DNA from: Persephonella sp.
GTDB taxonomy: Bacteria > Aquificota > Aquificia > Aquificales > Hydrogenothermaceae
Length of the DNA stretch: 5,829 bases
Direction of reading: 5' to 3'
Assembly (NCBI GenBank): GCA_027058925.1
Contig: JALTAS010000016.1
Span: 1 to 5,829, forward strand
Position numbers and translations under genes: made by a program. The notes beneath the pieces were generated by a model. It saw nothing but the letters and a program-made list of their open reading frames with translations, searched no databases and was not told the origin of the DNA. This document shows, piece after piece, positions 1-5,622 of the stretch (positions are counted from its first letter, which is position 1; each line of letters begins with the position of its first letter).

Positions 1-684
1 AACATCTATATAAACCCTTTTCAAATTCCTAATGTAATCAGATATTTTCCAGCTTCTTGTTTTATCAAACTTAAGGTCTAATCCATCATTAATAACAGGA
101 AAATCATAAAGGGGAAATATATCTATTTTTTCAACAGGCTTTCTTGTTCCAAGTTTTGATCTTATAAAAATCTGTTCAACATAATCCCCAAACAAGTCAA
201 TCTCAACAACACCTGTAAAGGGAAGATAAACAGATACAAAACCACCTTTAACACTGAACTCTCCCTGATTTTCAGGATTGTCTTCTCTTATGTAGCCGTT
301 TTTTATAAGTTTTTCAATAAAATAATCCCTGTTTATCTCTTTTCCTTTTTTTAAGCTTATCAGATCCTGTAAAAAGCTTTCTCTATCCCTTACCTGAATT
401 TGTTCTGCATCTCTGGGGAGAACTATTACACATTTTTGATCAAAAAGCAGACTGTAAATCGCATAGTTTCTTTTTATCTGAGCTTCAAGATCAAGGGGAT
501 CTTTTTCTGAAGGGATCTCAACTATCTTTATCTCTTTTTTCAGATAATCTGCAAGGATATTTCCATCATGGAGGAAAAGTTTTGCTCTTTTTTGGTCTGG
601 GGTGATTATGGTAAACTTTCCTTTCAGTTTAGATAAAACATAATACTCTGGATAACAGCCTACAGCTCCGTATATCTTTTTCAT
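1..684 (-). CDS. mfd: Transcription-repair coupling factor Mfd, N-terminal part (truncated by window edge)
   Basis: Mfd is a cytoplasmic DNA translocase that removes RNA polymerase stalled at lesions and recruits UvrA for nucleotide excision repair. Only the first 228 residues are here, read leftwards from an ATG at 684-682 and open to base 1; the RNA-polymerase-binding and helicase domains lie outside. The visible part matches the UvrB-like N-terminal module. Residues 1-60 resemble domain 1a but lack the Walker A motif of UvrB. A VEIPSEKDPLD stretch near 63-73 and a following hydrophobic strand resemble the Mfd fPdwEtLpYD region. At 141-155 there is a GEF-x-V-K-GG-x5-LP motif, the counterpart of GEFavRGGilDvfP, then EIDLFGD (161-167) and a TRKPVEKIDIFP stretch. 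The start is 9 bases after the psiE-like stop and in the same frame; no good Shine-Dalgarno is visible, suggesting translational coupling. Absence of Walker A argues against UvrB. The match is to family motifs recalled from memory, and the sequence is rather diverged. Confidence 0.8.
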   Translation of the reverse strand, partial: MKKIYGAVGCYPEYYVLSKLKGKFTIITPDQKRAKLFLHDGNILADYLKKEIKIVEIPSEKDPLDLEAQIKRNYAIYSLLFDQKCVIVLPRDAEQIQVRDRESFLQDLISLKKGKEINRDYFIEKLIKNGYIREDNPENQGEFSVKGGFVSVYLPFTGVVEIDLFGDYVEQIFIRSKLGTRKPVEKIDIFPLYDFPVINDGLDLKFDKTRSWKISDYIRNLKRVYIDV

Positions 685-693
685 ACAGGAAAT

Positions 694-1203
694 TTATTCT
701 TTTTTCCTTGTTTTTACAACTCTTTTTGTTTTTAGCCCTGTTGGCTTTTTCTTTAGCTCAAACTCAGCCTCTGAAACAAATATATATTTTGGTACATAAT
801 ACATCAGTGCAAGAATAAGTGTTAGGAATCCAATCCCTACATAATCAAGAGGTTTAAAGTATGGTGCCTTTATTATTATCTCCCTCAAAACAGCGATAAG
901 AGTGGTTTTAACAATTAAAGATGTGTCTATTCTTCTTTCTTTCAGATAAACGATAGTCAATCTGAAAAGCTCTATAAGTATGAAAAGATAAATAAACTTC
1001 GGTATAAGGTCATAAACTTTGATTTTTGCTTTTGTAAGCCCAAGGTATATATCATAAAGGGCGTAAATACTGAGAAGGAAGAGAAGTAAAAGCAATATCA
1101 GAACAATAACATCCTCTAAAAACTCAAGAAGATCACCTAACTTCTGGTGAACCTTATGGGGCTCTAATAAGCTTTTAAGTCTTTTTTTTAAATTATCCGT
1201 CAT
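694..1203 (-). CDS. PsiE-family (phosphate-starvation-inducible E) integral membrane protein
   Basis: This 169-residue protein probably lies in the inner membrane and has no known biochemical activity. It has a short charged N-terminus (1-24), a very hydrophobic helix at about 31-56, a second at about 66-88, an amphipathic third at about 96-112 and a fourth at about 118-140, then a strongly basic tail (about 150-169, KKKP...KTRKKE) expected on the cytoplasmic side. The IELFR segment near 77-81, followed by YLKERRID and an AVLREIII motif near 104-111, is the signature I associate with the PsiE family (PF06146). The name comes from E. coli PsiE, which is induced by phosphate starvation, but nothing here shows phosphate control. 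The ATG at 1203-1201 lies inside the end of the upstream mltD gene (11-base overlap), and an AAGAGAG stretch just before it can serve as ribosome binding site. This implies co-transcription and translational coupling. The family call is fairly sure; the function is unknown. Confidence 0.8.
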   Translation of the reverse strand: MTDNLKKRLKSLLEPHKVHQKLGDLLEFLEDVIVLILLLLLFLLSIYALYDIYLGLTKAKIKVYDLIPKFIYLFILIELFRLTIVYLKERRIDTSLIVKTTLIAVLREIIIKAPYFKPLDYVGIGFLTLILALMYYVPKYIFVSEAEFELKKKPTGLKTKRVVKTRKKE

Positions 1204-2740
1204 TTACTCTCTTAATTATAGTTATTTTTTGACCTACTCTTATAATATTTCCGTTTAACCTGTTCCACTTTTTCAGCTGGCTTACAGAAACACCGTACAT
1301 CTTAGATATTTTTAAAAGAGAATCTCCCTTTTTCACCCTGTAAAAGATATACCTGAAAGTTGGTTTTCTTTTTTTAACCTTCTTTTTCAGGTATGATATA
1401 TTCCTCTTTATTACTGTTGATTTCCCTACATTTCTGTATTTCACCCTTTTATAGATAACGATTCTCTGATTTGGATATATGTATCCTTTTATCCTGTTCC
1501 ATCTTTTTATAGCAGAAATAGAAACTCTGAACTTTCTTGCTATTTTTCCTAAAGAATCTCCCTTTTTAACCTTGTATATGATGCCTTTAGGTGTGTAAAT
1601 AATGTCCTCTGAAAGATCTACGACACCATCATAGTAGTCAGGATAGGCATATATGTAAGAGGGAACTTTAAGAACTGATCCTGAAACAATGACTGTGTTT
1701 TCAAGATCATTTATCTTCTTTAGGTAGGATACAGTTGTTCCAAACTTTTTTGCTATTTTTGATAAGGAATCTCCTTTTTTAACTGTATATTCTACAAGGG
1801 CAGGATATTTCTCAAGGTTTGATTTTTCTAAGGCTGCCCTCACAGTCTCTTTATAACCTGTAGGAATATATATATTAAACTCCCCTTCATAAGGGGGTGT
1901 TACACCTTTTTTTAGATGGGGGTTCATGGCTTTTAGCTTATCTACAGGAACTCCTATTAAAGAGGCTATATATCTTAGAGAAACAGGTTTTTTAACTTTG
2001 AGAATATCAAACTCAGAATGGAAGTAATCAAATTTTTCTTTCTTTAGTATCTCTCTGACAACAACCACAGAAGCAAGAAAGTTGGGAACATAATTTCTTG
2101 TTTCCTTAGAAAGGTACTCATCTATATCCCAGAAATTAAGACCTCCATACTTGTTGATCTTCCTTATTATTACCCCCTCTCCTGTGTTGTAGCTAGCAAG
2201 TGCTAGAGTCCAATCATCAAATATTCCATACAGATCCTTTAGATAAAGAGCTGCAGCTATTGTTGATTTTTCCACGTCGTATCTTTCATCAATCCATTTA
2301 TTTATAGTAAGCCCATACATCCTTGCGGTCTGGGGCATAAACTGCCATAAACCTGCTGCTCCAGCCGGAGATTTTGCCCTTATGTTAAAATGACTTTCAA
2401 TGATTGGAAGAAAAATAAACTCATCAGGAATATCGTATTTTTCAAAAATATCTTTTATCGTTGGTATATATTTTTTCCCCCTCTCAAGATAAAAAGACAG
2501 CCTTCTTATTCCTCTTGCTTTGAAGAATCTCACCCTTTCCTGAATTATTGATTTCTCTACAAGATCTACCTTTATTGAAAAGTTTATTTTTGAACTATAA
2601 AATTGTGGATCATTCAAAACTTTTGAAGAATCAAGGGCGACAGAAAGTATCAGGCTAACATCTTCCGGATCTATAATATCTTCAGCAAGCGTTTCCCCAC
2701 ACAGCCCTAAAGCCAGTAAAAATGCTAATAATTTTTTCAA
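1193..2740 (-). CDS. mltD: MltD-type lytic murein transglycosylase with C-terminal LysM repeats
   Basis: This 515-residue enzyme should cleave the MurNAc-GlcNAc bond of peptidoglycan in the periplasm, forming 1,6-anhydroMurNAc ends. It starts at a TTG (2740-2738); the in-frame stop TAA just upstream excludes a longer reading. Residues 1-19 form a signal peptide (two lysines, a leucine-rich core, cleavage after TLA). The catalytic SLT domain spans about 85-230: IIESHFN with the catalytic glutamate at 115, then SPAGAAGLWQFMPQTA (124-139), ALASYNTGEG near 179-188 and ETRNYVP near 212-218. A degenerate LysM-like segment near 248-292 is followed by three clear LysM repeats, about 316-360, 387-430 and 466-509, each opening with V-K-K-G-D-S-L and two of them carrying K-x-W-N-R. 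These bind glycan chains. E. coli MltD is a lipoprotein with fewer clear LysM copies; here Cys14 sits in LGLC, a poor lipobox, so a soluble or loosely attached enzyme is inferred. It is the first gene of a unit with the psiE-like gene and mfd. Confidence 0.93.
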   Translation of the reverse strand: MKKLLAFLLALGLCGETLAEDIIDPEDVSLILSVALDSSKVLNDPQFYSSKINFSIKVDLVEKSIIQERVRFFKARGIRRLSFYLERGKKYIPTIKDIFEKYDIPDEFIFLPIIESHFNIRAKSPAGAAGLWQFMPQTARMYGLTINKWIDERYDVEKSTIAAALYLKDLYGIFDDWTLALASYNTGEGVIIRKINKYGGLNFWDIDEYLSKETRNYVPNFLASVVVVREILKKEKFDYFHSEFDILKVKKPVSLRYIASLIGVPVDKLKAMNPHLKKGVTPPYEGEFNIYIPTGYKETVRAALEKSNLEKYPALVEYTVKKGDSLSKIAKKFGTTVSYLKKINDLENTVIVSGSVLKVPSYIYAYPDYYDGVVDLSEDIIYTPKGIIYKVKKGDSLGKIARKFRVSISAIKRWNRIKGYIYPNQRIVIYKRVKYRNVGKSTVIKRNISYLKKKVKKRKPTFRYIFYRVKKGDSLLKISKMYGVSVSQLKKWNRLNGNIIRVGQKITIIKRVNDG

Positions 2741-2770
2741 ATTTTATTACTCTGGAAAAATTTTAAAAGA

Positions 2771-2798
2771 ATTATAATATAAATATCGCCAAATTCAA
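2771..2798 (-). promoter_or_regulatory. Candidate sigma70-type promoter for mltD
   Basis: On the minus strand TTGAAT (2798-2793), a 16-base spacer and a perfect TATAAT (2776-2771) form a good housekeeping promoter. Transcription would start near 2764, giving a leader of about 24 bases before the TTG start of mltD. It would serve mltD, the psiE-like gene and mfd. The prediction rests on consensus matching in AT-rich DNA. Confidence 0.6.
2773..2778 (+). promoter_or_regulatory. Candidate -10 box for the radical-SAM gene, overlapping the mltD -10
   Basis: TATAAT also reads on the plus strand at 2773-2778, because the octamer ATTATAAT (2771-2778) is its own reverse complement. A start near 2785 would leave about 28 bases before the GTG at 2813. 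No convincing -35 lies at 16-18 bases; TTACTC at 2747-2752 is 20 bases away. The call is therefore weaker than for the opposite strand. Confidence 0.4.
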
Positions 2799-2800
2799 AA

Positions 2801-2807
2801 AAGGTGG
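2801..2807 (+). promoter_or_regulatory. Ribosome binding site that selects the GTG start at 2813
   Basis: AAGGTGG lies 5 bases before the GTG at 2813. An earlier in-frame GTG at 2804 falls inside this site and has only A-rich sequence before it, so the downstream GTG is preferred. The resulting N-terminus, MKYIFGPVKSRR, also fits the usual beginning of this enzyme family. Confidence 0.7.
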
Positions 2808-2812
2808 CAAAT

Positions 2813-3724
2813 GTGAAATACATATTCGGACCGGTAAAATCAAGAAGGTTTGGTCTGTCTTTAGGTATAGACCTTTCTCCTGAAGAAAAATCATGTAATT
2901 TTGACTGTCTTTACTGTGAACTTAAAAAAGCAAAACCTGTATCAAAAATAAAAAATGAGCCTGATGTTGAAATCATCATTGAGCAGATTAAAGAGTATAT
3001 AAAAAACTTTGGATATCCAGATGTGATAACAGTGACGGCAAATGGGGAACCTACATTATACTCTGATCTTGAAAAACTGATAAACAATCTCAATGAAATA
3101 AAAGGAAAATCAAAAACATTGATACTTTCAAATGGCTCAACAATCAATGATAAAAAAAAGCAGGAAATTCTAAAAAAATTTGACATGGTAAAAATATCTC
3201 TTGATGCTGCGGATCAAAAAACATTCAAAAAGGTTAACAGAATTCTTGATGGAATAAGTGTAGAAGATATCATACAGGGATTAATGCAGTTCAGAAAGAT
3301 CTTTTCAGGAGAGCTGATTATAGAGATCCTTCTCGTCAGAAATGTTAATGACTCGCTGAAAAATATCAAAAATCTTTCAAAAGTAATTAAAGAGATAAAA
3401 CCGGACAGGATTGATATTGGAACAATAGACAGACCTCCGGCTTACAATGTTTATCCTTTAACTGATGAAGAGTTAATCCAGATCTCAACCCTTTTTGAAG
3501 GGTGTAATGTCAATGTTGTAACAAGAGAGAAAGACAGCATTTATGAAAATATATCCCTTTCTGAAGATGAGATTATTCAGACTTTTAAGCGAAGACCCTA
3601 CACCTATGAAGATATAAAGTCTGTATTTGATAAAAAAACATTGGACAGGATAGAAGATCTTATCAAAAATGGAAAACTGAAATTAAGAAAGCTAAAAAAA
3701 ACCGTTTTTATCTCATCAGCCTGA
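2813..3724 (+). CDS. Radical SAM protein, wyosine/TYW1-like class (COG0731)
   Basis: This 303-residue cytoplasmic iron-sulfur enzyme should cleave S-adenosylmethionine to a 5'-deoxyadenosyl radical; its substrate is unknown. The N-terminal GPVKSRRFG...LGID motif (6-20) is followed by the cluster motif C-x3-C-x2-C at Cys28, Cys32 and Cys35 (CNFDCLYC). GEPT at 78-81 is the GGEP-like SAM-binding strand. An LSNGS turn (105-109), SLDAAD (129-134), a VRNVND loop (175-180) and a DRPPA motif (206-210) are all typical of the COG0731 family, named after archaeal TYW1, which acts in wyosine formation on tRNA-Phe. The last 60 or so residues (RRPYTYEDI...LIKNGKLKLRKLKKTVFI) look like a small winged-helix domain common in bacterial members. 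Bacteria are not known to make wyosine, so the tRNA role should not be carried over. An alternative GTG start at 2804 would add three residues. It reads away from mltD and its neighbours give no clear pathway. Family call firm, function open. Confidence 0.9.
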   Translation: MKYIFGPVKSRRFGLSLGIDLSPEEKSCNFDCLYCELKKAKPVSKIKNEPDVEIIIEQIKEYIKNFGYPDVITVTANGEPTLYSDLEKLINNLNEIKGKSKTLILSNGSTINDKKKQEILKKFDMVKISLDAADQKTFKKVNRILDGISVEDIIQGLMQFRKIFSGELIIEILLVRNVNDSLKNIKNLSKVIKEIKPDRIDIGTIDRPPAYNVYPLTDEELIQISTLFEGCNVNVVTREKDSIYENISLSEDEIIQTFKRRPYTYEDIKSVFDKKTLDRIEDLIKNGKLKLRKLKKTVFISSA

Positions 3725-3747
3725 ATAAAGTCGTAATATACCACAAC

Positions 3748-3776
3748 TTGAAGAAAATAGTATTGAAAGGTATAAA
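3748..3776 (+). promoter_or_regulatory. Candidate promoter for the DUF2267 gene
   Basis: TTGAAG (3748-3753), a 17-base spacer and TATAAA (3771-3776) make a reasonable sigma70-type promoter in the 101-base gap after the radical-SAM gene. Transcription would start near 3783, leaving about 43 bases of leader before the ATG at 3826. A second, weaker pair (TTGAAA 3763-3768, TATCTT 3785-3790) overlaps it. No terminator hairpin is visible between the two genes, so read-through from upstream is also possible. Confidence 0.5.
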
Positions 3777-3810
3777 AATCACAATATCTTTTATATTAAC
3801 AGATTATAAA

Positions 3811-3818
3811 AAGGAGGG
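3811..3818 (+). promoter_or_regulatory. Strong Shine-Dalgarno fixing the ATG at 3826
   Basis: AAGGAGGG ends 7 bases before the ATG at 3826 and is the best ribosome binding site in the window. It shows that the true start is 3826 and not the upstream in-frame ATG-like reading from 3748, which runs through the promoter and leader and gives a non-family N-terminal extension. High translation is inferred. Confidence 0.85.
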
Positions 3819-3825
3819 TATCATC

Positions 3826-4263
3826 ATGAATTTTGAAAAGTATGTCCAGAAAGGAAATCTCTTTCTGAAAGAGCTTGCAGAAGAACTTGGTGTTCCTCAG
3901 GATAAAGATAGAGCAGGAAGAATACTGAGGGCTGTTTTACATGCTTTGAGGAAAAGATTAACACCTGAAGAGTATCTTGATCTTGTTGCACAGCTTCCAA
4001 TGTGTATAAAAGCTATAGCCGTTGATGGGTGGAGGATCGTTGAATCTCCTGACAAATCTATAAAAGATGTTGATGATCTTATTCATGCAGTTATGGAAGA
4101 AGACAGAAGAACCGCTGCAAGAGATCTTGGAAACGAGGAACATGCCAAAGAAGCTATAAAAGCTGTTATCAGGGTGATAAAAAGACATGTTTCTGACGGT
4201 GAGATACAGGATATGGAGGCAGAGCTCCCAAAACATCTCAGACGATTCGTTGAAGAGGCATAA
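3826..4263 (+). CDS. DUF2267 protein (two-repeat, all-helical)
   Basis: This 145-residue soluble, probably cytoplasmic protein has no signal peptide or membrane helix and no known activity. It matches DUF2267 (PF10025): a helical unit built on A-x3-L-x-A-V-L-x-A-L-x-x-R-L-T-x-E-E-x4-L-x-x-Q-L-P, present twice. The first copy spans about 30-64 (RAVLHALRKRL, then VAQLPMCIKAI) and the second about 107-142 (KAVIRVIKRHVSDGE, then EAELPKHLRRFV). They are joined by a DGW segment (67-69) and an acidic linker (73-96). Length and layout are those usual for the family. No catalytic residues stand out; an internal duplication of helical bundles suits a binding or scaffold role, but that is inference. It has its own promoter candidate and a strong ribosome binding site, and stands between the radical-SAM gene and a tRNA gene, neither of which explains it. 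Family call firm, function unknown. Confidence 0.88.
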   Translation: MNFEKYVQKGNLFLKELAEELGVPQDKDRAGRILRAVLHALRKRLTPEEYLDLVAQLPMCIKAIAVDGWRIVESPDKSIKDVDDLIHAVMEEDRRTAARDLGNEEHAKEAIKAVIRVIKRHVSDGEIQDMEAELPKHLRRFVEEA

Positions 4264-4279
4264 AAAAAATAATACGGTA

Positions 4280-4308
4280 TTGACTTTGTGAACCTGTCGG
4301 TATATATT
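4280..4308 (+). promoter_or_regulatory. Strong sigma70-type promoter for the tRNA gene
   Basis: TTGACT (4280-4285), a 17-base spacer and TATATT (4303-4308) give the best -35/-10 pair in the window, each one base from consensus. Transcription would begin near 4314-4316, leaving about 6-8 bases before the mature tRNA 5' end at 4322, a short leader for RNase P to remove. Confidence 0.75.
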
Positions 4309-4321
4309 ATTATCTCCCTTT

Positions 4322-4395
4322 GGGCCCGTAGCTCAGTTGGTTAGAGCAGACGGCTCATAACCGTCCGGTCGGAGGTTCGAGTCCTCCCGGGCCCA
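4322..4395 (+). tRNA. tRNA with CAT anticodon (elongator Met or Ile2)
   Basis: The 74 bases fold into a full cloverleaf: acceptor stem GGGCCCG/CGGGCCC (4322-4328 with 4388-4394), D-stem GCTC/GAGC (4331-4334 with 4344-4347), anticodon stem GACGG/CCGTC (4349-4353 with 4361-4365), loop CTCATAA with CAT at 4356-4358, T-stem GGAGG/CCTCC (4371-4375 with 4383-4387) with loop TTCGAGT, and discriminator A at 4395. CCA is not encoded and must be added by the CCA-adding enzyme. G1:C72 pairing and the lack of a three-G:C run in the anticodon stem exclude the initiator. C4:G69 and C5:G68 and the close likeness to known Ile2 tRNAs favour an AUA-decoding tRNA-Ile whose C34 becomes lysidine by TilS; elongator Met remains possible. 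The G:C-rich stems suggest a thermophile. Confidence 0.98.
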
Positions 4396-5577
4396 TTAAA
4401 ATAAAAGATCTTTGTGAGCTTTTTCCCAGACTTTAACAGCTTCTTTACATTCTTCAACAGTTGGAACTAATGCTATTCTGAAGTATTCTGAACTGCATCT
4501 ATCTTCAAGGATTTCTATACCTGAGCAGAAATTGACACCGGGAGATACAACGATACCATATTTAAGCAGATGTTTTGCATACTCCTCCCCAGTCAGCCCA
4601 GAAGGAGCTTTTATCCAGAAATAAAATGTAGCCTCAGGATGCAGAAAATGAAGGTTTATGCTTTTTAAGAAATCTATAAAAACTTTTCTTTTTTCCATAA
4701 AGATTTTTCTTCTTTTTTCTACATGTTCTTCATCAGACCAGGCTACTTTTGCAGCTACCTGAATAAAATCCGGCGTTGCAACACCGAAAGAAGCTCTTCC
4801 TTTTTTGTAATCAGAGATAATTTTTTTATCCCCTGCCACAAAACCTGTCCTGTATCCTGTCATTCCGCTTCTTTTTGAGAGGGAATGGAATACAACAATA
4901 CCTTCCTTTCCGACCTGAAGGGCTGAAGGAGGTTTTTTATCAAAATATATCTCCGTGTAACACTCATCTGAACATAGGATAATGTCATACTCCCTGCATA
5001 TTCCGTAGATATCCTCAAAATATGAGATTGGAGCTGTTGCTCCTGTAGGGTTGTGGGGGTAATTTATCCATACAATTTTAGTTTCTTCAAGGATAGATCT
5101 GTCTATTCTGTCAAGCCTTAAAAGAAAGCCTTCCTCCTCCTTCAGCTGAACAGGAAAAGGATCTCCACCTGCATAAAGGGTTCCCCTTTCATAAACTGGG
5201 TATCCAGGAGTTCCAAATATCACCCTTTTTTTATCAGGAATATCTATGTCTATAAAAACAAGGGGAAAATGGAATATAGCCTCCTTTGAACCGTTAGAAG
5301 GGATTATCTCACTGTCAGGATCAAGCTCAATCCTAAACCTTTTTTTAAACCATCTTGATATCTCATTCCTCAGATCTTTTCTGCCGGAAACGGAAGGATA
5401 CTGGCTCACTTCTGGAACAGCATCAATCAGAGCCTCTCTGATTTTTGGATCCGTAGGTTCTTTAGGATCTCCTGTTCCAAAATCATATATTTTTATTCCT
5501 TTTTCTTTTAACTCTGCTTTTATCCGGTTAAGCTCTTCCATAGGATAAGCCCTTAAAGATCTTATAACTTTGTTCAT
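4396..5577 (-). CDS. dapC: Succinyldiaminopimelate transaminase DapC (class I/II PLP aminotransferase)
   Basis: DapC makes N-succinyl-LL-2,6-diaminopimelate from N-succinyl-2-amino-6-ketopimelate and glutamate, using pyridoxal phosphate in the cytoplasm, on the way to meso-diaminopimelate and lysine. The 393 residues are full length for fold-type I aminotransferases. Visible features are the N-terminal YPMEEL and GTGDPKEPT (near 34-42), QYPSVSG (59-65), NGSKEAIF (95-102) for phosphate binding, NPTG (176-179), SDECYTEIYF (203-212) with the PLP aspartate at 204 and tyrosine at 207, SLSKRSGMTGYR with the PLP lysine at 235 and an arginine at 243, and the carboxylate-binding arginine at 367 in FRIALV. 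The HSLSKRS, WSDEEHV and PEATFYFW stretches are those I recall for DapC rather than AspC or DapL, although substrate choice is hard to read from sequence. The ATG at 5577 is chosen because AAGGAG lies 5 bases before it; a GTG at 5583 overlaps that site. The stop codon directly abuts the tRNA gene. Confidence 0.88.
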   Translation of the reverse strand: MNKVIRSLRAYPMEELNRIKAELKEKGIKIYDFGTGDPKEPTDPKIREALIDAVPEVSQYPSVSGRKDLRNEISRWFKKRFRIELDPDSEIIPSNGSKEAIFHFPLVFIDIDIPDKKRVIFGTPGYPVYERGTLYAGGDPFPVQLKEEEGFLLRLDRIDRSILEETKIVWINYPHNPTGATAPISYFEDIYGICREYDIILCSDECYTEIYFDKKPPSALQVGKEGIVVFHSLSKRSGMTGYRTGFVAGDKKIISDYKKGRASFGVATPDFIQVAAKVAWSDEEHVEKRRKIFMEKRKVFIDFLKSINLHFLHPEATFYFWIKAPSGLTGEEYAKHLLKYGIVVSPGVNFCSGIEILEDRCSSEYFRIALVPTVEECKEAVKVWEKAHKDLLF

Positions 5578-5582
5578 TTTCA

Positions 5583-5588
5583 CTCCTT
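5583..5588 (-). promoter_or_regulatory. Ribosome binding site of dapC
   Basis: On the minus strand AAGGAG (5588-5583) stands 5 bases before the ATG at 5577. The first base of the possible GTG start at 5583 is the last base of this site, so GTG cannot be the start it serves. Confidence 0.85.
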
Positions 5589-5605
5589 GAAAAAATTTTG
5601 TAAGG

Positions 5606-5613
5606 AATATATT
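5606..5613. promoter_or_regulatory. Palindromic -10-like octamer between divergent dapC and kinase genes
   Basis: AATATATT is its own reverse complement and offers TATATT as a -10 box on both strands (5611-5606 minus, 5608-5613 plus). For dapC a start near 5599 would give a leader of about 22 bases, but no good -35 is visible. For the plus-strand gene TTGAAA (5587-5592) lies 15 bases upstream, a short spacer, and the start would fall within a few bases of the ATG at 5623. Such octamers are common in AT-rich DNA, so this is tentative. Confidence 0.35.
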
Positions 5614-5622
5614 TTCCCTGCC

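Noticed and set aside
1..684. UvrB as the identity of the left-edge gene
   Set aside because: UvrB has a Walker A motif within its first 50 residues; none is present, and the PSEKDPLD-type region fits Mfd.
2911..3186. Open frame of 91 codons on the minus strand inside the radical-SAM gene
   Set aside because: It mirrors conserved codons of the radical-SAM core, is phenylalanine- and serine-rich as expected for an AT-rich antisense frame, and shows no family features.
3748..3825. 26-residue N-terminal extension of the DUF2267 protein
   Set aside because: The frame is open by chance through the promoter and leader; the strong Shine-Dalgarno at 3811-3818 and family alignment set the start at 3826.
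3958..4236. Open frame of 92 codons on the minus strand inside the DUF2267 gene
   Set aside because: It lies opposite a firmly identified gene, and its protein is rich in F, Y, H and C without any recognisable domain.
4271..4303. AATAC-G-GTATT palindrome and two CGGTAT copies 23 bases apart around the tRNA promoter
   Set aside because: They could be an operator, but they are short, AT-rich and found once, and the -35/-10 pair explains the region.
4404..4413. AAAGATCTTT palindrome just after the tRNA gene, considered as a terminator
   Set aside because: It has no G:C-rich stem or usable loop, no proper T-run follows, and it lies inside the dapC coding sequence.
5246..5548. Open frame of 100 codons on the plus strand inside dapC
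   Set aside because: It is antisense to the conserved N-terminal third of dapC, has no ribosome binding site and resembles no known protein.
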